DNA of 50,387 nucleotides, from NCBI GenBank assembly GCA_004210455.1, contig SEFA01000047.1:1-50387 (forward strand), given 5' to 3'. Made by a program: the position numbers and the translations under genes. The notes below the pieces were generated by a model. The model had not been told where the DNA came from and made no database searches. It saw only the letters and a list, made by a program, of their open reading frames with translations. Position 1 is the stretch's first letter; each line of letters opens with the position of its first letter. Below, in pieces: positions 10,462 through 18,020 of this stretch. This DNA comes from Rubrivivax sp. GTDB taxonomy: Bacteria > Pseudomonadota > Gammaproteobacteria > Burkholderiales > Burkholderiaceae_C.

Positions 10462-11775
10462 ATGCTGACCTACTACCTCGAACTCGCCCTGCGCGCCATG
10501 CGCAGCCACCGCGGCCTGACGGCGCTGATGCTGCTGTCGATCGCGATGGGCGTGGCCGCCTGCATGACGACGCTGACGGTGTTCCACGTCATGTCCGGCG
10601 ATCCGATCCCGCACAAGAGCAGCCGGCTCTTCAACGTGCAGCTCGACGCCGAGTCCCGGCGCGACTGGAAACCGGGCGACGAGCCCGAGCTGCAGCTGAC
10701 CCGCTTCGACGCCGAGCAGCTGCTGCGCGCCAAGCGCGGGGTGCACCAGGTCATCATGACCGGCTCGTTCATCGCGGTCGATCCGGCCGGCTCCGGCGAC
10801 GCCGCGCAGCCGCCGTTCTTCACCGGGGGACGCTGGACGACGGCCGACTTCTTCGCGATGTTCGAGGCCCCGTTCCGCTACGGCAACGGCTGGACCGCCG
10901 CGGACGACACGTCAGAAGCGCGCGTCGCGGTCATCTCCGCCGACCTCAACGACAAGCTCTTCGGCGGCCAGGACAGCCGCGGCAAGACCGTGCGCCTGCG
11001 CGACAAGGACTTCACCGTGGTCGGCGTGCTCAAGCCCTTCCGTCCCGCGCCGCACTATTACGACCTGACCCTGGGCTCCTACGCCAAGGCCGCGGACGTC
11101 TACATCCCGCTGTCGACCTCGCTGTCGCTGCGCTTCGGCGGCGCCGGCCAGATGAGTTGCTGGGGTCGCACCGACGGCGTCGATCCACGCTCCCTCAACG
11201 CGCCGTGCGCGTGGTTGCAGTACTGGGTGCAACTCGACACGCCGCAGCAGCTCGCCGACTACAAGACCTACCTGACGCAGTATTCCGACCAGCAGCGCGA
11301 GGCCGGCCGCTTCGAGCGGCCCTCCAACCCCAAGCTGAGCGCCGTCAACGAATGGCTGGCCATCCGCAAGGTCGTGCCCAGCGACATCAAGCTGCAGGTG
11401 CTGCTGGCCTTCGGCTTCCTGGCCGTGTGCCTGACCAACACCGTCGGCCTGCTGCTGGCCAAGTGCCTGCGCCGCAGCGGCGAGATCGGCGTGCGCCGCG
11501 CGCTCGGCGCGCCGCGCCGCCAGATCTTCCTGCAGTTCCTCGTCGAGGCCGGCACGCTCGGCCTCGTGGGCGGCCTGCTCGGCCTGGCGCTGACCTGGGT
11601 CGGCCTGTGGGTGGTGCGGCAGAACCCGTCGGACTACGCGCAGCTCGCGCAGCTGGACTGGCAGATGCTGGCGACCACGCTGGGCGTGTCGCTCGCGGCC
11701 AGCCTGCTGGCCGGCCTGCTGCCCGCCTGGCGCGCATGCCAGATCACGCCCGCCATCCAGTTGAAGACCCAATGA
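10462..11775 (+). CDS. MacB/FtsX-type ABC transporter permease 1
   Basis: Inner-membrane permease with one N-terminal membrane helix (about 20-42), a large periplasmic MacB_PCD domain, and three C-terminal helices forming the FtsX domain (LLAFGFLAVCLTNTVGLLLA; GTLGLVGGLLGLALTWVGLW; LGVSLAASLLAGLLPAW). The motif SGEIGVRRALGAPRRQIFLQFLVE... is the cytosolic coupling segment seen in this family. 437 residues. The ribosome site GAGAGGA lies just before the ATG. It pairs with the next gene, probably as a heterodimer served by the single ATPase. Confidence 0.92.
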   Translation: MLTYYLELALRAMRSHRGLTALMLLSIAMGVAACMTTLTVFHVMSGDPIPHKSSRLFNVQLDAESRRDWKPGDEPELQLTRFDAEQLLRAKRGVHQVIMTGSFIAVDPAGSGDAAQPPFFTGGRWTTADFFAMFEAPFRYGNGWTAADDTSEARVAVISADLNDKLFGGQDSRGKTVRLRDKDFTVVGVLKPFRPAPHYYDLTLGSYAKAADVYIPLSTSLSLRFGGAGQMSCWGRTDGVDPRSLNAPCAWLQYWVQLDTPQQLADYKTYLTQYSDQQREAGRFERPSNPKLSAVNEWLAIRKVVPSDIKLQVLLAFGFLAVCLTNTVGLLLAKCLRRSGEIGVRRALGAPRRQIFLQFLVEAGTLGLVGGLLGLALTWVGLWVVRQNPSDYAQLAQLDWQMLATTLGVSLAASLLAGLLPAWRACQITPAIQLKTQ

Positions 11776-11794
11776 GGCCCTGAGGAGACTCGCC

Positions 11795-13027
11795 ATGGAC
11801 ATCCTGCCCATCCTGTCGACGCTCAAGCGTCACAAGACCGCCGCCGGCCTCATCGTGCTGCAGATCGCGCTGACCTGCGCGATCGTCTGCAACGCGCTGT
11901 TCCTGATCTTCCAGCGCGTCGAACGCGTCACCGCGGAGACCGGCATCGCCGAGTCGGCGCTGGTCACGCTCTCGCTGTCCAGCATGGCGCGCGTCGAGAA
12001 CCCCGAGCCGCAGACCCAGGCCGACCTGGCCGCGCTGCGGCAGGTGCCGGGCCTGGTCTCGGCGACGCTGACCAACCAGTACCCCTACGGCCGCAGCTCC
12101 AACAACTCCGGCGTGCGGCTGACCGCGGACACCAACCAGTCCAGCCGCGTCACCGGCGGGCATTACACCGTCGGGCCGGGCTTCATCCAGACCATGGGCC
12201 TGCGGCTGGTCGAGGGGCGCGACTTCGAAGCGAACGAGTTCGTCCCGGGCTCCACGCTGGACGCCAACCCCGACCCGCGCGTGCCCGCCGTGATCATCAA
12301 CAAGACGATGGCGGAGCGGCTCTGGCCCGGCGAGTCCGCGGTGGGCAAGGCGATCTACGTCTACGGCACCGAGCCGCAGCGGGTCGTCGGCGTGGTGCAG
12401 GACCTGCCCTCACCCAACCCGGGTTCGCAGGACGAGAACGCGCTGCACACGATGATGTTCCCGGTGCAGCCGAGCTTCCGCGGCGGCAGCTTCATGATCC
12501 GCGTCGCCCCGGGCGCCAATCCCGACACCGTGCTCAAGGCGGCCGGCGAGAAGCTGCTGGCCAACAGCCCCGGCCTGCGCCGCGTGATCCGGGACCAGGA
12601 CAGCATCCTCAAGCTGCGCGGCAACTACTACCGCCAGGACCGCTCCATGATCCAGCTGCTGGCCGGCGTCTGCGTCGGGCTGCTGGTGGTCACGGCCTTC
12701 GGCATCGTCGGTCTGGCCAGCTTCTGGGTGCAGCAGCGCACGCGGATGATCGGCACGCGGCGCGCGCTGGGCGCCACGCGCGGCCAGATCCTGCGCTACT
12801 TCCAGACCGAGAACCTGCTGCTGTCCACCGCCGGCATCGTGCTGGGCATGATCGGCGCCTACGGCATCAGCCTGCTGCTGATGCGCAGCTACGAGCTGCC
12901 GCGCCTGCCCCTGGTCTACCTGCCGCTGGGGGCGCTGGTGCTGTGGGCGCTCGGACAGATCGCGGTCTTCGCGCCGGCGCGCCGGGCCGCGGCGCTGCCG
13001 CCGGTCGCCGCCCTGCGGGGCGGTTGA
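11795..13027 (+). CDS. MacB/FtsX-type ABC transporter permease 2
   Basis: Second permease of the pump, 410 residues, with the same layout as its neighbour: an N-terminal helix (about 16-36), a periplasmic MacB_PCD domain (VEGRDF, PAVIINKTMAERLWPGE, VVGVVQDL) and three C-terminal FtsX helices. The coupling segment is RTRMIGTRRALGATRGQILRYF (split here for reading: RTRMIGTRRALGATR and GQILRYF). The good ribosome site TGAGGAG precedes ATG 11795, which lies 19 bp after the previous stop. Having two different permeases rather than one MacB-like homodimer is the notable feature. Confidence 0.92.
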   Translation: MDILPILSTLKRHKTAAGLIVLQIALTCAIVCNALFLIFQRVERVTAETGIAESALVTLSLSSMARVENPEPQTQADLAALRQVPGLVSATLTNQYPYGRSSNNSGVRLTADTNQSSRVTGGHYTVGPGFIQTMGLRLVEGRDFEANEFVPGSTLDANPDPRVPAVIINKTMAERLWPGESAVGKAIYVYGTEPQRVVGVVQDLPSPNPGSQDENALHTMMFPVQPSFRGGSFMIRVAPGANPDTVLKAAGEKLLANSPGLRRVIRDQDSILKLRGNYYRQDRSMIQLLAGVCVGLLVVTAFGIVGLASFWVQQRTRMIGTRRALGATRGQILRYFQTENLLLSTAGIVLGMIGAYGISLLLMRSYELPRLPLVYLPLGALVLWALGQIAVFAPARRAAALPPVAALRGG

Positions 13028-13050
13028 CGCCGGCACGATGGAATGCACCC

Positions 13051-13069
13051 GGGGCGCCTCTGGCGCCCC
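13051..13069. terminator. GC-rich hairpin before regulator gene
   Basis: Perfect 8-bp stem GGGGCGCC / GGCGCCCC with a TCT loop, between the second permease stop (13027) and the regulator start (13095). There is no T-run, so a full intrinsic terminator is unlikely. It could stabilise the upstream message or lower expression of the regulator genes relative to the pump genes. Confidence 0.5.
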
Positions 13070-13094
13070 TCCCGATTGCTATGCTGCGCCTCCA

Positions 13095-14444
13095 ATGAGA
13101 ACCGTCCTGATCATCGATGACCACGCCGGTGTCGGCGAGGCGCTGACGCTGCTGCTCTCGCTGCACGACATCGACGCGCTGTATGCGGCCTCGCCCGCCG
13201 AGGGCCTGGCGCTGCTGTCGCAGCGCCGCGTCGACCTGGTGATCCAGGACATGAACTTCAGCGCCGACACCACCTCCGGCGAAGAAGGCCGCGAACTCTT
13301 CCAGCAGCTGCGCGCGCGCCACCCCGACCTGCCCATCATCCTGCTGACCGCCTGGACGCAGCTGGAGCAGGCGGTGGCGCTGGTGAAGGCCGGCGCGGCG
13401 GACTACCTCGCCAAGCCCTGGGACGATACCAAGCTGCTGGCCACGGTCGAGAACCTGCTGGAGCTGGCCGAGAACGGCCGCGCGCTGCGCGAGACCCGGC
13501 AGGAGCTGCGCCAGCGCCGCGAGGACTTGCGCCGCCAATACCAGCTCGACGGCCTGGTCGTCGAATCGCCGGCGCTGCTGCGTTGCCTGGAACTCGCATG
13601 CCAGGTGGCGCGTTCGGCGGCGCCGGTGCTGGTCACCGGCCCGAACGGCAGCGGCAAGGAACGTGTCGCGGCCATCGTGCACGCCAACTCGGCGGTGGCC
13701 GGCGGTCCTTTCGTCGCGATCAACTGCGGCGCACTGCCGGGCGAGCTGATCGAGGCCGAACTCTTCGGCGCCGAGAGCGGCGCCTTCACTGGCGCGGCGC
13801 GCGCGCGGGAGGGCCGCTTCGAGACCGCCGACGGCGGCACGCTCTTCCTCGACGAGATCGGCAACCTGCCGCTGGCCGGCCAGGTGAAGCTGCTGCGCGT
13901 GCTGGAGACGGGGCGTTTCGAGCGCCTGGGCTCCAGCCGTTCGCGGCAGACGACCGTGCGGGTGGTCTCCGCGACCAACGCGGACCTGCGCGCGATGGTG
14001 CGGGCCGGCACCTTCCGCGAAGACCTCTATTACCGGCTCAACGTGATCGAGGTCGCGCTGCCGGGACTGGCTGAGCGCGTGCCCGACATCCTGCCGCTGG
14101 CGGAGCATTTCCTGGCCGGTCGCGCCACGCTGAGCGACGGCGCCCGGGAGGCGCTGATGACGCATCCCTGGCCGGGCAACGTCCGCGAACTGAAGAACGC
14201 CATCGAGCGCGCCGCGCTGCTGGCGCCGGGCCGCGTGATCGGCGAGCAGGACCTGGCGCTGCCGGCCGCCCCGCCGCCGGGCGGATCGCTGGCCTCGCGC
14301 AACCTCGACGAGCCCAGCCGCGAGGCCGTGATCGCCGCGCTGGCTTCGGCCTCGGGCGTGATCAGCCGGGCGGCGCAGTCGCTGGGGCTGTCGCGCCAGG
14401 CGCTGTACCGCCGCATGGAGCGCTACGGGCTGGACGTCGGATGA
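13095..14444 (+). CDS. Sigma-54-dependent NtrC-type response regulator
   Basis: Activator of RNA polymerase-sigma-54. The receiver domain has Asp8/Asp9 and phospho-acceptor Asp52 (LVIQDMNF), with the conserved Lys in YLAKPW. The AAA+ domain has Walker A GPNGSGKE (182-189), the sigma-54 contact loop GAFTGA (229-234) and Walker B GGTLFLDEIG. The C-terminal Fis-type helix-turn-helix is ISRAAQSLGLSRQALYRRM. ATG 13095 is chosen because the receiver begins right there (MRTVLIIDDH) and because a hairpin occupies the 5' extension. It overlaps the kinase gene by 4 bp. The likely target is the -24/-12 promoter of its own operon at 6892, giving autoregulation (inference). Confidence 0.93.
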   Translation: MRTVLIIDDHAGVGEALTLLLSLHDIDALYAASPAEGLALLSQRRVDLVIQDMNFSADTTSGEEGRELFQQLRARHPDLPIILLTAWTQLEQAVALVKAGAADYLAKPWDDTKLLATVENLLELAENGRALRETRQELRQRREDLRRQYQLDGLVVESPALLRCLELACQVARSAAPVLVTGPNGSGKERVAAIVHANSAVAGGPFVAINCGALPGELIEAELFGAESGAFTGAARAREGRFETADGGTLFLDEIGNLPLAGQVKLLRVLETGRFERLGSSRSRQTTVRVVSATNADLRAMVRAGTFREDLYYRLNVIEVALPGLAERVPDILPLAEHFLAGRATLSDGAREALMTHPWPGNVRELKNAIERAALLAPGRVIGEQDLALPAAPPPGGSLASRNLDEPSREAVIAALASASGVISRAAQSLGLSRQALYRRMERYGLDVG

Positions 14445-15838
14445 ACGAGGCGTCGCAGCGCACGGCGTCCCGGCGGGCGGGCTGGCACCGCTCGCTGCAC
14501 ATGCGGCTGGCGCTCTGCCTCATCGCCGCCGCCGTCGCGGCGGTCCTGATCCATCTCACCCTGACGCTGTGGCCGCTGCCGCAGCTGCTGCAATCGATGG
14601 GTCACGAGGCGCCCGGCACCTGGAGCGCCGCCGCCGTCGGGCTGACCTTCCTGCTGATGCTGCCCATCGTGTGGGGGCTGGCGAGCCTGCTGCTGATGCC
14701 GCTCACGCGGCTGCTGCGCGCGCTGGAGAGCACGGTGCTCAGCTACCGCGACGGCGAATTCGGCAGCGGCATCGCCGCCGATCCGCCCGGCGGACTGGCC
14801 GAGCTGTCGACGCTCACGCGCCTGCACAGCGAGTTGGGACTGGCGCTGCGCGAGCAGCGCCGCCACCTCGCGCAACGCGAACTGCTGCTGGACACGGTGG
14901 TGCAGAACACGCCGGTGGCGCTGCTGCTGACCGATGCCAACGAGCGCATCGCCTACGCCAACATCGCCGCGCGGCAGTTGATGGACCAGGGCCGCAGCCT
15001 GGCCGGTCGCGGGCTGGAGGACCTGCTCGCGGACGCGCCGGAGGACCTGCGCCTGGCCTTCGCCGGAGCGCAGGACGGGCTCTTCAGCGTCATGCAGGAC
15101 GGGCAGGAGGAGCGTTATCACCTGTCGATGCGCGACTTCCGGCTGCAGGGGCAGCCGCATCGGCTGCGGCTGCTGCGCCGCATGACGAAGGAGCTGTCGC
15201 GGCAGGAGGTGGCGAGCTGGAAGCGGGTGATCCGCGTGATCAGCCATGAGCTGAACAACTCGCTGGCGCCGATCTCGTCGCTGGCGCACAGCGGCGCGGA
15301 GCTGTCGCGCCGCGGCATGCACGACCGCGTGCCGGGCGTCTTCGCGAGCATCGGCGACCGGGCGAAGCACCTGCACCAGTTCCTCGCAGGCTACGCGAGC
15401 TTCGCCAAACTGCCGGCGCCGGTGCTGACGCCGGTCGACTGGCGGCCCTTCGTGGAATCCCTGGGCGCGCATTACCCGTTCGCGCTGACGGGCGAGCTGC
15501 CTGTGGTGCCGGGGCGCTTCGACGAGGCGCAGATGGAACAGGCCCTGATCAACCTGCTGAAGAACGCGCATGAGTCCGGCAGCGCGCCGGACGGCGTGAG
15601 CCTGAGCGTCGGTGCGACGCGCGAGGACTGGCGCATCGAAGTCGGGGACCGCGGCCCGGGCATGACCGAGGCGCAGCTGTCGCAGGCGCTGATGCCGTTC
15701 TATTCGACCAAGCGCGGCGGGAGCGGGCTGGGCCTGGCGCTCGCGCGCGAGATCGCCGAGGCGCACGGCGGTCGCATCGCGATGGGCCACCGCGAGGGTG
15801 GCGGCCTGTGGGTGGCCATCACCTGGCCGAGAAGCTGA
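14441..15838 (+). CDS. PAS-containing sensor histidine kinase (NtrY/AtoS type)
   Basis: Membrane kinase that should phosphorylate the regulator encoded immediately upstream (ATGA overlap). Two membrane helices (about 22-44 and 63-87) bracket a very short periplasmic loop. A HAMP-like segment follows, then a PAS domain (about 145-250, LLDTVVQNTPVALLLTDANE). The H-box is ISHELNNSLAPISSLAHS (His269). The HATPase has an N-box LINLLKNAHES, then GDRGPGM and a final G-box GGSGLGLALAREI. The small loop suggests that it senses something in or near the membrane, for example envelope stress or a hydrophobic substrate of the pump. It ends 3 bp before the convergent DUF3297 stop. Confidence 0.92.
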   Translation: MNEASQRTASRRAGWHRSLHMRLALCLIAAAVAAVLIHLTLTLWPLPQLLQSMGHEAPGTWSAAAVGLTFLLMLPIVWGLASLLLMPLTRLLRALESTVLSYRDGEFGSGIAADPPGGLAELSTLTRLHSELGLALREQRRHLAQRELLLDTVVQNTPVALLLTDANERIAYANIAARQLMDQGRSLAGRGLEDLLADAPEDLRLAFAGAQDGLFSVMQDGQEERYHLSMRDFRLQGQPHRLRLLRRMTKELSRQEVASWKRVIRVISHELNNSLAPISSLAHSGAELSRRGMHDRVPGVFASIGDRAKHLHQFLAGYASFAKLPAPVLTPVDWRPFVESLGAHYPFALTGELPVVPGRFDEAQMEQALINLLKNAHESGSAPDGVSLSVGATREDWRIEVGDRGPGMTEAQLSQALMPFYSTKRGGSGLGLALAREIAEAHGGRIAMGHREGGGLWVAITWPRS

Positions 15839-15841
15839 GCG

Positions 15842-16087
15842 TCACTTGTAGAACGCTTCGACCTTGCCCTTGAGCTTGATCATCATCGGCTGGCCCTTGC
15901 GGTCCACCGTCTTGCCGGCGGGGACGCGGATCCAGCCTTCGGAAACGCAGTACTCCTCGACGTCCTTGCGTTCCTTGCCGTTGAAGAGGATGCCGATGTC
16001 GTGCTCGAACACGGCAGCGACGTGATGCGGGCTGCGCGGGTCGATGGACAGGTGGTCGGGCAGTTCGGGGCGGGTGGTATCGCTCAT
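15842..16087 (-). CDS. DUF3297 family protein
   Basis: An 81-residue conserved proteobacterial protein of unknown function (DUF3297). The sequence LPDHLSIDPRSPHHVAAVF, then GILFNGKERKDVEEYC and GWIRVPAGKTVDRKG, is characteristic. The ATG at 16087 is preferred over upstream in-frame starts because conserved sequence begins with MSDTTRPELPDHLS. Small, soluble, no membrane segment. It is convergent with the efflux histidine kinase gene. Confidence 0.85.
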   Translation of the reverse strand: MSDTTRPELPDHLSIDPRSPHHVAAVFEHDIGILFNGKERKDVEEYCVSEGWIRVPAGKTVDRKGQPMMIKLKGKVEAFYK

Positions 16088-16181
16088 GACAGGATCGTGC
16101 GTGGGAATCGGAAAACGCGTGATTGTCCCGCAGACCGGCGCCTCACGTCGGCGACATGACCGCCGCCGGGGCGGCAGCACC

Positions 16182-16448
16182 TCACTCGTCGCTGCGCTGG
16201 ACCACCGGCGTCGCGTACTCGTGGCCGACGACGGCGCGGGCGAAGAGGTAGTTCCCGCGAGCCTGCTCGCTCAGCAGGTCCAGCATGACCTGGCCCCGCT
16301 CGTCGCAGGGGAAGGACAGGCCGCGTCCCGCATGGAAGAGCGATTCGAACCGCAACAGGTAGCGGTCCTGGCTGTGCCCGTAGCTATGGCCGAGGCTGCC
16401 GTGCGCGCCTGTCTCGCTGTGGAGCGCACCGAACTGGGAGGAACTCAT
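16182..16448 (-). CDS. Conserved small hypothetical protein
   Basis: An 88-residue protein. The C-terminal 55 residues (YLLRFESLFHAGRGLSFPCD, then GQVMLDLLSEQARGNYLFAR, then AVVGHEYATPVV) resemble small conserved Burkholderiales proteins of unknown function, as I recall them. The first 30 residues are His/Ser/Gly-rich. The start at 16448 has a GGAGA ribosome site at a good distance. No function is assigned. Confidence 0.7.
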   Translation of the reverse strand: MSSSQFGALHSETGAHGSLGHSYGHSQDRYLLRFESLFHAGRGLSFPCDERGQVMLDLLSEQARGNYLFARAVVGHEYATPVVQRSDE

Positions 16449-16595
16449 GGACGGTCTCCGCGGCCCACGGGGAGGGGGGCCGGACGCGGCAACCTTAGGA
16501 CGCCGCCCCGCCGGACGCACGTGCAAACGTCGCAACTCGCGTCACCGGTTGCAACGGGACCCCTCACTCAAGGGCCGGTAATCGCCCGGTGCCGT

Positions 16596-16856
16596 TCACC
16601 CGATGATCGACGGCTCGATCCGGAACGGCACCGGGGTCGCCAGCCAGCCCGACGTCTGCCCGGTGAACACGTCGCCGTCATCCAGGCGGGAGGCGGCCGC
16701 CCGCCAATCGAAGACGTCGGTGATGGTGTCGGGATACGGCGGGATCGGGCGACCGGGGCCAGGATCGGTGTAGACCCGTGAAGGTTCGGACGTCGAGCCA
16801 ATGGTGGCGTCAGAGGCTCCGGCGTCCTTCGGAGAACGGTTGTTGCGCGTCGTCAT
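16596..16856 (-). CDS. Small orphan hydrophilic protein
   Basis: Not recognised. 86 residues, Pro/Asp/Ser-rich, with SRVYTDPGPGRPIPPYPDT, ITDVFDWRAAASRLDDGDVF and a C-terminal GWLATPVPFRIEPSIIG. No signal peptide, membrane helix or known motif is seen. ATG 16856 follows a clear AAAGG ribosome site 7 bp upstream; this is better than the in-frame TTG at 16871. It lies between the small conserved gene and the divergent methyltransferase. The good ribosome site supports a real gene. Confidence 0.55.
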   Translation of the reverse strand: MTTRNNRSPKDAGASDATIGSTSEPSRVYTDPGPGRPIPPYPDTITDVFDWRAAASRLDDGDVFTGQTSGWLATPVPFRIEPSIIG

Positions 16857-16955
16857 GGCTGCACCTTTCAAGCGTTGTAGACGCTGTCAGTGTCGGCACG
16901 ACCCTTCCTGGGCGATGGCGTTCACCTCGGATCGCCGGGCCGGGGGTGCGGCATC

Positions 16956-17612
16956 ATGAGGCTCATGGACCCTCGCACCGACGACTTCTACCGGCGCTAC
17001 GCCGAGCACCTCGCCTTGCAGCCCGAGTCGCCGCGCAGTGCGATGCTGCCCGTCGTGGAGGCGGCAATGGCGCCCGGCAGCCGGGTGCTCGATGTCGGCG
17101 CGGGCGCGGGCCGCGACGTCGCCGGAATGCTGGCGGCGGGACTGGACGCCTACGGCGTCGAGCCGAGCGCGGCGATGCGCGCTCGGGCGCTGGCGCAGTT
17201 CCCGGACCTCCACGGGCGACTGTGCGAAGGCGCCCTGCCCGACCTGGGCCGTCCCTTCGCCGACGTCGCGCCGGACGGCTTCGACGGCGTCGTGTGCAGC
17301 GCGGTGCTGATGCACGTCGGCGAGGACACCCTTCCGGGCGCTCTGGCCGCGTTGGCCGGCATGCTGCGTCGCTCGACCGATGACCGTCATGCCGCGCCGG
17401 ACACCGTGATGCTGCTGTCCCTGCCGGAACAGCTCGATGGTTCGCTGGCTGAAGGCCGCGACATCGGCGGTCGTCGATTCGTGAATCACGCGCCAGAACG
17501 CGTCGCGACGCTACTGGCGCCAATGGGCCTTTCGCTCGCCGCTCACGCAGTGAGCGATGCGGTGCTCAGCACGACGGGGACGCGCTGGCACCTGCTGACG
17601 TTGCGGGCCTGA
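16956..17612 (+). CDS. SAM-dependent methyltransferase, class I
   Basis: Soluble methyltransferase of unknown substrate. Motif I is RVLDVGAGAGRDVAGML, followed by the acidic residue in YGVEPS. Motif II/III-like segments are GFDGVVCSAVLMHVGEDTL and GMLRR. The length of about 218 residues fits the Methyltransf_11/25 group. ATG 16956 is chosen (GGGGG 9 bp upstream); ATG 16965 is an alternative. The C-terminus is convergent with the SUI1 gene, and the two stops flank a CTGAGGCCTCAG palindrome (17609-17620). Confidence 0.8.
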   Translation: MRLMDPRTDDFYRRYAEHLALQPESPRSAMLPVVEAAMAPGSRVLDVGAGAGRDVAGMLAAGLDAYGVEPSAAMRARALAQFPDLHGRLCEGALPDLGRPFADVAPDGFDGVVCSAVLMHVGEDTLPGALAALAGMLRRSTDDRHAAPDTVMLLSLPEQLDGSLAEGRDIGGRRFVNHAPERVATLLAPMGLSLAAHAVSDAVLSTTGTRWHLLTLRA

Positions 17613-17616
17613 GGCC

Positions 17617-17961
17617 TCAGCCGCCCGCCTTCTTGGGCGCGAATCCCGCCGTCGACAGCCAGGCCATCACCTTGTCGAGGTGATCGCCCTGGATCTCGAT
17701 CGTGCCGTCCTTGACGGTGCCGCCGCTGCCGCAGGCGGCCTTGAGCTTCTTGGCCGTCTCCGTCAGTTCCGCCGCCGTCATCGGCAGCCCGAGCACCACC
17801 GTCACGCCCTTGCCCTTGCGGCCCGCCGTCTCGCGGCGCACCCGCACCTTGCCGTCGCCCAGCACGGCATTCGCCGCCTGCGCCTTGCAACGGCAATCCG
17901 CCTGCGCCTGCCGGCACTCCGGGCACACGCGCCCGCCATTCGTCGAATACACCAGCGCCAT
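17617..17961 (-). CDS. yciH: SUI1/eIF1-family translation factor YciH
   Basis: Bacterial eIF1-like protein that is thought to affect fidelity of translation initiation. The N-terminus carries a zinc-finger-like set of cysteines (CPECRQAQADCRC). The SUI1 core is KGVTVVLGLPMTAAELTETA, then KKLKAACGSGGTVKDG and IEIQGDH. 114 residues, typical for YciH. It lies 59 bp after the S9 peptidase stop on the same strand. The space between is filled by a GAAGAGACG tandem repeat that also supplies the purine-rich sequence just before the ATG. Confidence 0.93.
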   Translation of the reverse strand: MALVYSTNGGRVCPECRQAQADCRCKAQAANAVLGDGKVRVRRETAGRKGKGVTVVLGLPMTAAELTETAKKLKAACGSGGTVKDGTIEIQGDHLDKVMAWLSTAGFAPKKAGG

Positions 17962-17964
17962 CGC

Positions 17965-17996
17965 TCCGCTCCCGTCTCTTCCGTCTCTTCCGTCTC
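17965..17996. repeat. 9-bp repeat upstream of yciH
   Basis: Three near-perfect copies of CCGTCTCTT (minus strand AAGAGACGG) end a few bases before the yciH start codon. Because the repeat is purine-rich on the coding strand it overlaps the ribosome-binding region. Copy-number change would change the spacing between the upstream peptidase gene and yciH. Confidence 0.8.
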
Positions 17997-18020
17997 TTCT
18001 GCCGCTTGAAAAGGCGTCGC

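Noticed and set aside
16894-16909. CGGCACG-N4-TTCCT upstream of the methyltransferase as a sigma-54 promoter
   Set aside because: The essential GC at -12 is CC; without it activity is unlikely.
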